Origin: Pterois miles | Taxonomy: Eukaryota > Chordata > Actinopteri > Perciformes > Scorpaenidae | NCBI GenBank assembly: GCA_947000775.1 | Contig: CAMQGK010000008.1 | Location: forward strand, 12,278,501-12,342,500 | Reading direction: 5' to 3' | Length of the DNA stretch: 64,000 nucleotides | Part shown: piece after piece, positions 32,985-43,889 of the stretch | How positions within the stretch are numbered: the stretch's first letter is position 1 | Layout of the letters: each line of letters begins with the position of its first letter | Made by a program: the position numbers and the translations under genes | Notes under the pieces: model-generated | Database searches by the model: none | Told to the model about the DNA's origin: nothing | What the model saw: only the letters and a program-made list of their open reading frames with translations

Positions 32985-34153
32985 CGCCCATTTTCAAAAT
33001 TCATACGTTATTCCTATGGTACTCTCCCAAATCCAAAAACTACATGTTGTGACGTCATCAAGAAGGGATGTCCCAAGTTGATGCCAAATTTCTGAAAAAA
33101 AAGGTACTGTGAGGGCTTGAGACTATGATTTGTGAAGTGTAAATGCAATCGTCAGAAGTACAAAGGCATGAGGCTATAAACAAACTCATGCAAATCATGG
33201 TGAACATGATCACATGACTTCTAGTCACCCTTAGATGGACTAGTGTTTGCTATGATGATGTTTAGTAGTCTCATTTAGCCACTTGACAGCCAGAGCCTTT
33301 TTAGAGACATGCAAAAGCTTCAAAATCCATAAGTTGGCTTAAAAGTCAATACTGTGATGCCATCATGTAGGGATGTACCAAGTTGATGCCAAATTTCTGA
33401 AAACCACAGGTACCGTAAGGGCTTGAGACTAACGGCGTCCCGTTAACGCCGTGCAGGACTGTGCTGCTTATTAGCTGCTAACAGCTAACCTCACTTAGCT
33501 CTCATCCTGCTTATTTCAACATGGGACGTGCCGCTGTTTTAGATTATGATGTGATCAGGCTCTATTCAGTAAAAAATAATGTATTTGGCAAAGGTAAATT
33601 TCAATGTTATCAATGTAAACTGTATTTTTAGTGAACTTAAACTTAAATCCAGTTGTTTGAAGATATTTTCACTGCAATATAACATAGATAATAGAGAGGG
33701 AATTATGACTGTTTAACATATATGCTGTCTAATGGTAATATAGAAGTGTTTGTTGAAGTACACAGGATTTATTTGTTTTTACTTTTGATTTTTTACCATT
33801 GTATTGAAACAGTATCGAGAATTGTTGAATTTCAAATGGTACCCTGGATTCCCTCGACTAAAAAGCCAATGGCATTTTTTCATTGAGTTTTGGATCATTG
33901 CTGAAAATATGCTCTGTGGCAAACACATTTATGATACTTATACGTTTTGTTGAGCAAGATAATCTTCACAACTGAACACCACTTTTGGGATTTTTGAAGT
34001 GTAAATGCAATCGGCAGAAGTACAAAGCTAGCATTAGGCTCTAAACAAACTCACACCAATCATGGTGTACATGGTCACATGACTGGAAGTCACCATGTCA
34101 GGAACCGCCTTTTAAAGACACGTAGAAGCTTCAAAATTCATAAGTAGGGTGTT
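32985..34153 (+). repeat. Dispersed element with internal duplication and an insertion
   Basis: A 78-bp segment (33050-33130: GGATGTCCCAAGTTGATGCC, then ..GGGCTTGAGACTA) recurs at 33354-33432. A longer segment (33129-33345: GAAGTGTAAATGCAATCG, CAGAAGTACAAAG, AAACAAACTCA, CACATGACT) recurs at 33997-34145. Another repeat family (33440-33895) lies between the second short copy and the second long copy, so it landed in an element that was already duplicated. Confidence 0.6.
33440..33895 (-). repeat. Dispersed repeat (23/26/33-kb family), copy 3
   Basis: The reverse complement carries CCTGTGTACTTCAACA, CCCTCTCTATTATCTATGTT, GCAGTGAAAATATCTTCAAA, TTTTTTACTGAATAGAGCC and AGCAGCACAGTCCTGC, as in copies 1 and 2 (here split by insertions). 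It sits inside the duplicated element at 32985-34153. Confidence 0.55.
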
Positions 34154-34160
34154 TACTGAC

Positions 34161-34512
34161 GGGATGCACGGTGGTGCAGTGGTTAGCACAGCAAGATTCA
34201 CAGGTACGAATCCAGCTTGGGGCTCTTCTGTGTGGAGTTCTCCCCGTGTAAGCGTGGGTTTTCTCCGGGGTCTCCGGCTTCCTCCCACAGTCCAAAGACA
34301 TGCAGGTTAGGTTTATTGATTCTAAATTGCCCGTCGGTGTGAATGTGAGAGTGAATGGTTATCTGACGCTATGTCTCAGCCCTGTCATGGACTGGTGACC
34401 TGTCCAGGGTGTAGCCCTCCTTCACCTAATGTTAGCATGGATCGATGGATCGGCTCCAGCCCCCCACACGACCCCTAACGGGATGAGTGGTTGCAGATGG
34501 ATGGATGGTATC
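34161..34512 (+). mobile_element. tRNA-headed SINE-like retroposon with 7-bp target duplication
   Basis: It starts GGGATGCACGGTGGTGCAGT with an A-box-like TGGTTAGCAC and a B-box-like GGTACGAATCC (34203-34213, one mismatch from consensus). It continues through CTTCCTCCCACAGTCCAAAG and ends CCCCTAACGGGATGAGTGG plus GGATGGATGG. TACTGAC precedes it (34154-34160) and follows it (34513-34519), a clean target duplication. A minus-strand relative is at 37348-37606. Confidence 0.85.
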
Positions 34513-34697
34513 TACTGACATATAACGTGAAAATCTCTCAAGCTTGTGTTAACCACAGACCTTACTTCTGGAATCGAACCAAAAAACCCATTTAAAAACA
34601 ACAACAACATGTTTACTATCATTCAACATGCTTTAATCTGAATAAATGGTAGTTTACGTCATTGCTTCCTGAGAGCCTCCTTGCCGGTTGGAGAGGC

Positions 34698-34711
34698 GTA
34701 ACCATGGTAAC
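34698..34711. promoter_or_regulatory. Perfect palindromic RFX X-box
   Basis: GTAACCATGGTAAC is a full palindrome fitting GTNRCC(N2)RGYAAC on both strands. It lies outside recognised transposons but in otherwise unassigned DNA. Perfect inverted symmetry is compatible with dimeric RFX binding. Chance occurrence is possible. Confidence 0.3.
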
Positions 34712-34714
34712 CTG

Positions 34715-35980
34715 TTCATGATTTCAAACAATCATTTGTGAGTATAATAAGGTCTGAACTAATTTCAAAACTATAGTACGCCTTGTTGCGGTCCATGTGT
34801 GATGCAGTATTTCATTCATTCTGGCCAACACGTCACTCGCTCGGAGGGATTCCTGTCTGGGCCACCCCACCGGACGGTCCCACCAGTGGTTCTGGGATCT
34901 GGGTGGTAGGATTATTTATTTTTCAATACATTCTTATAATAGTTCACACCACATGTAGTGTTTCACATTGTCTAAGCTTATGGGTGGCTGTCGAAGTGTA
35001 TTTGACTTTCTCACAGGTACGATACAGCGCAGTCAGGTAGGTTTCCATTTTCGTTTCTTTCGGCTGTAGGTAAGTAGAAGGTTTACAGCTGGGTTAGGAA
35101 GCGTGTTTGGTTTTGTTTGTTTTATGGTTTGGCGCCACCAGTAACCCTTCCTTTGTTCGACTTTATACTTCTAACATCGCAAGTTTTTAGACTTCCTTCT
35201 CTGGTTTCTGGTTTTGAGAGAGAGTAGCTCATAATCATAAATATTGATTGAAGCTCCCTAGGCCATGGAAATAAAATAATTAATAAATAATAATTCAAGG
35301 GTGTTCTGCTTTAAGATTTGAGAAAGATCGTGGATTTGGTTAAATATTGAAAAAGTCAGTACACCCAGAGTGCTTTATTATTTAACCAGGACCACAATCT
35401 TTCCCGAGCCTTAACCAAGTGCTCGTAGTTCTCTAAACATAACCATAAAAACCTGCTGCCAGGAGCACATATTGGGGGAAACCCATTGGTAAAATACGCC
35501 GACAGTGAGTGCATTGCATATACTATCAAGAATAATCACTCACCTCATTATGTTGATAAAAAAACTATTTATTTCAAAATGTGTGTGCTAATGCAAATGA
35601 ATCGTATGTGAATGTAATTTTTAGGAGACAGGGTTGAACACACATTCAATTTTAAACTTGCTGTTTCTCACTGAGGTACTAAAGTGTGTGACATGGGGTG
35701 TGTAATGATTTTTGGGGGGAGGGGGAGAAGTACATCTATGACAATTAGGGCATGTGTAGAGTGTGTGTGTGGTGGGGTGGGTGCTCCATATGGGACGCAT
35801 GTTATCATTAAATATTCCTGCATTGGATTTGTCTCGTTAACTATTAAACTGATCTGCATAAACGTGTGTGTTTGTGCACTTACGCATACATGGCAGTCAT
35901 CCTCGCGAAGGTAAAGCTATATGCAGAAGCCAGAAGTTATGGGGGGGTGGTGTGCCTAATGTGAAGAGTCAGTCAAGACA
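34715..35980. other. Unassigned DNA
   Basis: No exon or complete transposon. An AT-only run (AAATAAAATAATTAATAAAT) lies near 35270-35292, and GT-rich words near 35756-35775. Confidence 0.3.
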
Positions 35981-35984
35981 TATA

Positions 35985-36004
35985 GCACACACACACACAC
36001 GCTC

Positions 36005-36038
<34 letters not shown>
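35985..36038. repeat. (CA)n microsatellite pair
   Basis: Two CA arrays (35985-36000 and 36008-36038) separated by GCTCTATA. Confidence 0.95.
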
Positions 36039-36039
<1 letters not shown>

Positions 36040-36198
36040 GCAGTGACAAACACACACGTTGTAATGGCAGCTCCAGGCGCTGCAAATGACAACGTCAAGA
36101 GCGCCCAATTACCACGGCGACTGATCTGACTACCATTTTGCCTGCCTCTGTCAAATGCGCTCTGTCACACAGCCACCTCCTCCAATTTCATTTGTGTG

Positions 36199-36201
<3 letters not shown>

Positions 36202-36285
<84 letters not shown>
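36202..36285. repeat. (CA)n microsatellite, about 42 units
   Basis: The longest uninterrupted CA array in the window. It makes the long His-Thr and Cys-Val frames on both strands. Confidence 0.98.
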
Positions 36286-36286
<1 letters not shown>

Positions 36287-36387
36287 TGCAAAAACTCCCA
36301 GAGATGCAGAATGCATAATGAAAAAGACATGCAAAGATACAGCCATATGCAGCAGATCTCTCCTTCTTTCTCTTCTCCTAGCAGACT

Positions 36388-36389
<2 letters not shown>

Positions 36390-36439
<50 letters not shown>
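36390..36439. repeat. (CA)n microsatellite
   Basis: About 25 CA units. Confidence 0.97.
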
Positions 36440-36442
<3 letters not shown>

Positions 36443-37185
36443 GAAACCCTTCTCCCTCTTTCCGCCCACCACGGCAGCCTTGGCATGCCGTAGAGAGAGG
36501 CAGGAGGCCACATTTAGAAAACAGAAGGGGGCTGTTGCTCTGCTTCGATGAAGAGCTCACACCAAAATTTAGCCAAAATTCCACTTCCCTCCTCTTCTTC
36601 TCTTTCCCATATCATAGCACGCTGCTTAGGGGGTTTCTGTTGTAAATAGAACCGAGCAGTGCTGTGTTACATACAAAGGCACAACATTTTGGCAAGCAGC
36701 TCCTGTCCTGATTAGATTGGTAATACATGATATCTTTGTTTTTTCAACATTTTCTCCATCTTTGGCTCTAAAATAAACAATGCCGCATTGTTTTGGCATT
36801 ATGTTTCCTACTCGTCAGTCATGCAGCCTTGGCAGTAGCCCTGTGTTTTTCCTTTGAGTTTCCATAGGAGACGTTGCTCCCCTGTTTACTGTTCAACCAG
36901 GGCATTCATCACCACTGGTGTTTACTTTTTGTTCCAAACTAACAACTACTAACATTATTTCCATCATGTTTAAAAACTCAAGAAAGTCATACTTCAAACA
37001 GCAAGTGAAAAAGCTCGTAGTAGAATTAAGTGGCTATCGGTTGAATCAACAGGTGATCAAAAGCCAGTTTGGGGTGGAGATTTATGCCTCCGATTCAATA
37101 AAATGGTGGTGGTGAATGGATTGTAATTTGTGGTACTAACAGCTTGTTTGGGGGAAATACCCGAGGGGTACTACTGATAGTCCTT
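36440..37185. other. Unassigned DNA
   Basis: Mostly high-complexity DNA without a recognised element. The 36720-36910 part is repeat-free, but no gene is supported. Confidence 0.3.
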
Positions 37186-37187
37186 AG

Positions 37188-37715
37188 GGGTGTCAGAAAA
37201 TATCAATACGATATTATGTTGTGCATTACTGTATCAGTTCTCCAAAACGCTATTGATTAATTAACCTCTTAAAAATCTGAAGGTGCACCGTCAGGATCGG
37301 CCGCTATTCAATCTTTCGGAGGTTGTATCGGGCATATTCAACCGTTAGTACACCCTGGACAGATCGCCAGTCCTTCGCAGGGCACATAGACATTCACATT
37401 TTCACCTACTAGCAATTTAGAGTCATCAATAAATCTAAACTGCATGTCTTTGGACTGGGGGAGGAAGCCGGGGTACCCGCAGAAAAACCACGCTTACATG
37501 GGGAGAACATGCAGACTTCGCTCAGAAGGGCCCCAAGCCGGATTCAAACCTGCGACTCTCTGCTGTGAGGTGACGGTGCTACCTACAACACCACCGTGCA
37601 GCCCGCCTTGCTTACAGTATTGCAATATATCACAGTATATTGTTACCCCTGTATCATGACACATATGGTATTGCCAGATTCTAGCCAATACACAGTCCTC
37701 ATACTCCTCACTGTC
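37188..37715 (+). mobile_element. hAT-like non-autonomous element split by a SINE
   Basis: The left part starts AGGGGTGTCAGAAAATATCA and includes GTTGTATCGGGCATATTCAA (37322-37341). The right part resumes after the SINE with GCTTACAGTATTGCAATATA, TATTGTTACCCCTGTATCAT and CCAGATTCTAGCCAATACAC. Both parts match one fish element I recall, so the SINE at 37348-37606 landed inside it. Confidence 0.6.
37348..37606 (-). mobile_element. tRNA-headed SINE-like retroposon, minus strand
   Basis: On the minus strand it begins GGCGGGCTGCACGGTGGTGT, has a B-box-like GGTTTGAATCC (37550-37540) and continues CTTCCTCCCCCAGTCCAAAG. It ends at CTGTCCAGGGTGTA, so it is 3'-truncated relative to 34161-34512. No clear target duplication. 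Its open frames are not genes. Confidence 0.75.
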
Positions 37716-38330
37716 CCTGGATAATCCATAGAAAACACTGTTGACTGTTTTCATAGGGACTGTTCCCCTCCATTGTATTTTAAAGGAATACTTCACTGAG
37801 AAAGTGATAATTCATAGTTATATCAGGGTTACTCACCCTGTTACCTTGACTTCCTGAAGAAATCTTTCTTTTTCTCTCATGCTTCTACAATGAATGAAGA
37901 ATCTAAAAATGGAAAAAAGGCTTGATAAATTGATGCAAATGGAGGGTTAATAACAGCAAAACTATATCAAAACATCCCTTTACAAACTCTCACACAACTG
38001 GTGCAGTATAATCCAAGTCTCATTTATCCAGTCATATGCTCACTACTACTGCAAAAGCTGCACTACTTAAAATACTTTCGCATTAGCAGTTCTTGTATGA
38101 ATGTGTAGCACGTCTGCACAACGCGTCAGGCTGTTTTTGGATTCATCATCCACCATTGAGGTATGCGAGAAAAACAAGGTTTCCTTCACTAATTCAAGGC
38201 GAATCCACAGGGTGATTAATTGATATACAAATGATCATTTTGTGAGTCAGTGAAATGATCACTGCGCGGTCTAGGCATAATTTGTGTCTGGGCATGACTT
38301 TAAGTTAAGTGAGCAAATATCTCTTTTTTT

Positions 38331-39334
38331 GGGCTTTCAAATATTTAATAACAATTGATCGCATAATTATCCATAACTATCTGTTCAAAATGTACCTTAA
38401 AGGGAGATCTGTCAAGTATTTAAAACTCTTATCAATATAGTGGAGTGGGCAAACATGCTGCTGGATGCAAATGTGTGTATATATTTATCACTGCAAATCA
38501 ATTAACAACAAAATAATGACAAATACTGTCCAGAAACCCTCACAGGTCCTGCATTTAGCATACTAACAGGCAACAACAGCTGACTTGACTATGACTTGCC
38601 CCAAACTGCATGTGATTATCATGAAGTGGGCATGTCTGTAAAGAGGAGACTGGTGGGTACCCATAGAATCTATTTACATTCACATATCTGGAGGTCAGAG
38701 GTCAAGGGACCCCTTTGAAAATGACTATGCTAGTTTTTCCTTACCAAAATTTAGCATAAATTTGGAGCATCACTTAGCCTCCTTCCCCACAAGCTAGTAC
38801 GTACCAATGTGTGTCATTGGTACCACTGGATTTAAGAAGAAGAAGAAGAAGATAGTCCTGTATTAGTCCCACGAGGGGAAATTCAATGTTTTCACTCTGT
38901 TGTTAACTTATACACGGTACATGCAGACCCGAACACACACATGCACAAACATGCAACAATGGAGAGATGTCAGAGTGATGGGGCTGCTCCTGACAAGTGC
39001 CCCGAGCAGTTGGGGGTTTGGTGCCTTGCTCAGGGGCACCTCGGCAGTGCCCAAGAGGTAAACTGGCACCTCTCCAGCTACCAGTTCACACTCAGTTCTT
39101 GGTCCATGGCGGGACTTGAACCGGTGACCCTCCGGTTCCCAAGCCAACTCCCTACAGACTGAGCTACTGCCGCCCCCATTTCTTAGGTTTACATTTTCAT
39201 ATGATGCCTGTATCTTCACTCTAACTTTAAAAGCTGCTACAACTTTAAAAATTGCAGGTTACATTTATGTGTGATAGAAATTTGTGGTAAAATTAGTGGC
39301 ATTAACACGTTATCACGCTAACTTTGACAGCCCT
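38331..39334 (+). mobile_element. hAT-like family 'GACAGCCCT', copy B, interrupted by a SINE
   Basis: It begins GGGCTTTCAAATATTTAATA and carries GTTCAAAATGTACCTTAAAG, AAACTGCATGTGATTATCAT, GGAGGTCAGAGGTCAAGGGA and CCAAAATTTAGCATAAATTT. After the insert (38834-39177) it resumes TTCTTAGGTTTACATTTTCA and ends CGCTAACTTTGACAGCCCT. The outer arms, GGGCTTTCAAA and TTTGACAGCCC, are diverged inverted repeats. Confidence 0.75.
38834..39177 (-). mobile_element. tRNA-derived SINE, minus strand, ATTT target duplication
   Basis: On the minus strand it starts GGGGGCGGCAGTAGCTCAGT with A-box TAGCTCAGTCTG (39166-39155) and B-box GGTTCAAGTCC (39122-39112). The body includes CTCTCCATTGTTGCATG. The tail is CCCCTCGTGGGACTAATACA then (CTT)n. 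ATTT lies at 38830-38833 and again at 39178-39181; removing the insert restores the host element. It is closely similar to 58856-59180. Confidence 0.9.
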
Positions 39335-39384
39335 CTATTTTGCACAACTATTTTCTCATAAATGTATATAAATGCTTGAATCCT

Positions 39385-39726
39385 GTATCATAAAGGGGGC
39401 ATGTCTGTAAAGGGGAGGCTCGTGGGTACCCACAGAGCCCATTTTCATTCACATATCTTGAGATCAGAGGTCAAGGGACCCCTTTGAAAATGACTATACT
39501 AGTTTTTCCTCGCCAAAATTTAGTTTGCAGTGTTATCCAACCTCCTTCTTGACAAGCTAGTAAGACATGGTTGGCACCAGTGGATTCCTGAGGTCCTCTA
39601 GTTTCAGAAGATGGTTTAAATAAAGAATTTAAAAAATGCTAGTTGCATTAATGAGTTAAAGAATTTAGTGGCATTAAAACAAATGTGCATTAACACGTTA
39701 TTACCGTGTTAACTTTGACAGCCCTA
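39385..39726 (+). mobile_element. hAT-like family 'GACAGCCCT', copy C
   Basis: A 5'-truncated copy: GGGCATGTCTGTAAAGGGGA, CTTGAGATCAGAGGTCAAGG, AGACATGGTTGGCACCAGTG, TTAGTGGCATTAAAACAAAT and the preserved end GTGTTAACTTTGACAGCCCT. It lies only 50 bp from copy B in the same orientation. Confidence 0.8.
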
Positions 39727-40132
39727 GTGTTTCTAAATAATCAGGACTGGCCCTTTAACTGTTATAATCTGTGTGCATAAATGGGCAATTACACAGAATT
39801 ATAACTTGATACAGTACCTATCACTCAATAAATGGATGTGGTGAAACTATGAGCTCCAAATATCAACATCCAACCAGATATATTGTGTTTTTTCATGATC
39901 AAAACAGAGGCTTTTCTAGGTTGTTATGAGTGAGACGTGATGCTTACGTTCCAACTCTGAAACTTAGACACTACTTTCTTGAATATCAATAAGATGTTGT
40001 GTGTGTGTGTAGACTCAGTAGCATTGTTATTGAAGTGGGTTCAGGAGAAAAATGCGAACATATGGAGAGTAGAAAATATGCCAGAGACTGGAGAGTAAAG
40101 TGGACTTAATAATGGCCAGAGGTGTCATTTGA

Positions 40133-40181
<49 letters not shown>
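40133..40181. repeat. (CA)n microsatellite
   Basis: About 24 CA units. Confidence 0.97.
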
Positions 40182-40184
<3 letters not shown>

Positions 40185-40249
40185 AATGCGAACGCTCATT
40201 CACACACAAACATTTGAGCTGGCCTCATTTCAGTTGCTCGCCACTGTCT

Positions 40250-40255
40250 CCCCCC

Positions 40256-40306
<51 letters not shown>
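40250..40306. repeat. C17 run joined to (TC)n
   Basis: About 17 C are followed by about 20 TC units. A pure pyrimidine tract of 57 bp with mirror symmetry in the TC part. Confidence 0.96.
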
Positions 40307-40309
<3 letters not shown>

Positions 40310-40562
40310 CACACACAGACACAACTCTTCTCTGGCCAGGCAGTCGAAGCGGGGTCAGAGTTCAACTCGGTAATGGAGTCTCTCCCACCTGGCGGTGTCA
40401 GGTAATACACAGAGGGGGAGGTGTGTGATTGCATGTGTGTGTGCGTGTGTGTGTCTGCGCGGGGGAGCTGAAACGGGGCCGAGCTGAATGACCCAAATTG
40501 TGGCGGCAACCTTGAAGAGCTCAGGTGGTACACAATGAAAAATATAAAGCAGGAGTTAGAGG

Positions 40563-40594
<32 letters not shown>

Positions 40595-40660
40595 GTGTAT
40601 CAAAAAGAGAGGGAGTGAGGGGAGGAGGAGAAAGAGGAGGAGGAGGGAGGCACAAGAGGA
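40563..40660. repeat. (GA)n and purine-rich tract
   Basis: A GA array at 40563-40588 and a GGAGGA-rich purine stretch to about 40650 lie 260 bp from the (TC)n array. Opposite-strand frames are artefacts. Confidence 0.85.
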
Positions 40661-40768
40661 GCGCTGTGGTAATACGTGTCCTTAAACTGATTTCAGTTAT
40701 TTTCAGAACAAGGTGTGGTCCTCTCATCTCTGCATGGCACTGCTGCTGATTGGAGGCTGTTAGAGGTC

Positions 40769-40775
40769 TGTGTGT

Positions 40776-40828
<53 letters not shown>
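40769..40828. repeat. (TG)n microsatellite
   Basis: About 29 TG units with one GGG interruption. Confidence 0.97.
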
Positions 40829-40829
<1 letters not shown>

Positions 40830-41027
40830 CAAACAGGAAAAAGTAAGAAAGTGTGTGTGTGTGTGGTGTCTTTTTGTGTGCGCACAAACGCATACATCGT
40901 GTGCATTATGCTTGCTTCCTTACTAGATGCAATCACAGTTTTTTGGCTCTCTGTGTGTATTCGGCTCCACTCTGTGTGCGCGTGCGGAAAGTCGTGATAG
41001 GCTGAGCAGCTGGCTGGTTCTTAGTGT

Positions 41028-41260
41028 CTCTGATTAGTAATCAGTCAGCATTGTGCCTGAATGCAGATTGTTGACAGGGCTGGATGGCGAGGTGGCCTTA
41101 ACACTGTGAACCTCATCAGAGACCCAATCTAGCCTTTATTTGGCCCTCTAATCTTCTGCTGGAGGATATTCAAATTGATTCTAATAGGAGGTCACATGGT
41201 CGCCAAACGGACACCAAAATCATGTGTATGTGTCTCTAGTATAGGATAGAGAGTCATATA
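41028..41260. promoter_or_regulatory. Enhancer-like block with homeodomain palindrome
   Basis: A perfect 13-bp palindrome, TGATTAGTAATCA, lies at 41031-41043. It is followed by repeat-free DNA with ATTCAAATTGATTCTAATAG (about 41169) and GGTCACATGG. The clustered ATTA cores suggest homeodomain binding. No second copy. Conservation unknown. Confidence 0.33.
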
Positions 41261-41269
41261 GAGAGAGGA

Positions 41270-43610
41270 TTATATAAATTTGTGATTTTGAGTTACTGTA
41301 TAAAAATACAGGGAGCTAAAAATACATTGCTGCTGAGCAATATAATGTAGCTGTGACAGTTGGTGAATGTACCCCACTACATTGGTAGTATCAGATATTT
41401 AGTTTGTAGGTCTTATGAATCTACCGTTTAAGTTAATTGCTTGATATCCTGTAACAAACTGTTTCCAGATGGCCTTATGCATAACTCTGGCTTATTATTA
41501 CTGTATGTCTTAAGGCCTTTACACACTGGGGGTGTGACCAATAAATGACACGAAAATGCAAAATGCTTGGCTGCAAATATTTCAAATCAAAACTAGAGAT
41601 AGACCGGTTGATCGGGCCAACTTTTGACGTTTTTCATAAACGGCGTCGGCCGATGCCTGAGCATATTAAGCCGATTACCAAGCAGGCACATCTGCGGGCA
41701 GCCCAGCGCTGTTAGCCAGCCAGTGGGATTTAAACAACGTCCTAACTGGGAGAAACCGTGCAGACACAAGATGCAGATTGACCATAAGTGTTGTTCAATT
41801 AATGTTTACCAATACTTAAGTTAAGAAATTTTCTTTATTATTTGTTATTATTACTGTTGTTATAGTTTAAACCAGTCTGTCTATCTGAGGTAAAATTATT
41901 GTATAGCCTAAAACTACTGTACGCTATTTTAGTTTCTTTTTAGTGAATTTGCCCCTGATAAACAGTTAGGCAGTGTATATATATCTAGGGCTTTTATTGT
42001 GAAAAGTAAGAACAAAAGGAGTGGATTTAGTCTGCGCTGGCCATGTTTCAAGCCATCCGAATACAAAGACAAGCATTTGCACGTGATGGGAATATCCGAG
42101 AAGACGCAACAGCAGAAACAGCTGATCAGTCATGTGAGTTAAATGTTCGCTATGCCAGAATTTATTCGGCAAAGGTTTTTCTTTCCATAATTTATTTAGC
42201 GGGCATTTTCAACAAAGGCAAAAACCACCTCAACTGAGTGTAAAAAAATTGTTTAATCAAATTTTTCCGTTTCCATAAAGCTTTTCTAATGGGATACTTC
42301 AAAAAAGTGCATAAAAATACTTGAATGGAAACACAACTAGTGATATTTATGATAGGAAGTATAGTAAAACTACAAAAATAACATCCATCTGGTAATAAAC
42401 TACTCTCTAAGTACATCCTCCACAAACATATAACATATCCTCTAAAAAACCCACTGATTTAAATGATGTAAAGCAGCTCTCAGCACCTTACATAACATAC
42501 TACAAACTCTCAATGTCCATTTGTGTCATTCACGTATACATAACACAGAACACGGCTATAAAAAATACACAAAGTTTTAGCTTCCTGCTGCCAAAATTAG
42601 TCCGCTTCAATTTGGCCTGTGATGAAGTTTTACACACATTAGTCAAGCGTATTTGTTTTGAATACGTTTCGCTCCATTATTTCTGCGTTTTTTCGCTGTT
42701 GAAAAACATATGGCCGTATTGATGAATAAGACCTATTGTTGGAGGCATTATTTGTCATTCTGACTCGCTCACCGTGATGGATGTGCACGAGTGTGTGGAT
42801 GTGATTTATGGCACCGGGGGGGTAGAGCGCCGTTGTGTGAGCGAGTATGTGTGAGAAAAGCAAAAGTCTATTAAGATGACCTTGAGAGGAACTCCCAGAA
42901 CTGCTGGTATACTATAAACTAACAGTGAAAACTGAAAGTGACTAGCTGTCTGGCAAGGTGTAATGTGAATGCTGCAATACCTCATACTGTTTCTGTAATA
43001 TGGAGACCTGCAATGTTAGTGCTGGGATTGAATTTTACTATAGACAATCCCTATTTTCACTATATATGCTGGTGAGTGTGTTTCTGTTTCTACCAGTGTT
43101 TGAAGTGGCCCAGTACGTACCGGTATGCGGGTGGACCGTGACTTTATCTTGCATACCGGACTCTTCTGTGCCCTCTACATATCACATCTCTGGGAGATTC
43201 ATAAAATAAAACCTCTTCCTAACTAGACGCAACACGATGGACACGATGGACTTGTTTTTACGATTTTTGGTGCTCCATTCAGTCGAGTTCGCTCGGTCGC
43301 TGTGTGTTCGGAGGACGTATAAGTCATGTGAACACAAAAACTATGTGAGGGGCATCTGGGCGATGCTGTACCATTCGTCATCAGTTTTTTTTATAATTTG
43401 TGAACACATATATTTATATGATTTTACAGGGCAAATATTTCCAGAAAAATTAAATGTTCAGATGACGGCTATGAAAAATAAGAAAAATAAGCATTAATAA
43501 TTATGTAAAATTGCATATTTTTAAGTCAAATACCTTCACTTTATTTTGGGGGAGGACCCGCCAAATCCAATATCTGTATTTTTTATTCACTGTAGAAATT
43601 CTGCATGTGT
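41270..43610. other. Mostly unassigned, with degenerate element traces
   Basis: At 41594 TAGAGATAGACCGGTTGATC resembles the left end of the hAT element at 58684. At 43110-43132 CCAGTACGTACCGGTATGCG recalls a short element end. The 42030-42340 stretch may be another old repeat. No right ends were found. Open frames here lack domains. Confidence 0.3.
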
Positions 43611-43616
43611 CTCTGT

Positions 43617-43882
43617 ATAATATGCAGGAGCATCCTGACTAGGACACTGTAGCCTATAATATAAAATATTATCTTATAATATATCATACTATAAATGGCA
43701 CAGGAAAACATGTTAACTATTAACACGACATACAAACACACCACCTTAACTGTATAATGTTCCAGTGTGCATATTATTGAACTATTATAGGCCTACTATA
43801 GAAGATGCATCGCCCAAGTATAATAATATAGCAGTAAAATCACAACTTATTATGACTGATACAGTATAACATGCTTAAATAA
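43617..43882 (+). repeat. Dispersed repeat, copy 2 of 2 (partner of 5.2 kb)
   Basis: TAATGTTCCAGTGTGCATAT, TTATAGGCCTACTATAGAAG, TATGACTGATACAGTATAAC and ATGCTTAAA follow the same order as at 5171-5369. This copy has extra AT-rich sequence (ATAATATAAAATATTATC, a near palindrome). Class unknown. Confidence 0.65.
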
Positions 43883-43889
43883 GAAATAA

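Noticed and set aside
36138..36584. Long His-Thr and Cys-Val open frames on both strands
   Set aside because: They are translations of the (CA)n arrays at 36202 and 36390; the same applies to frames at 25.0, 25.6, 26.1, 28.7-29.2, 40.1-40.8, 53.0 and 57.1 kb.
38908..39219. Open frames resembling each other at 38.9-39.2 kb and 58.9-59.1 kb
   Set aside because: The shared protein-like sequence comes from two copies of the same tRNA-derived SINE, not from a gene family.
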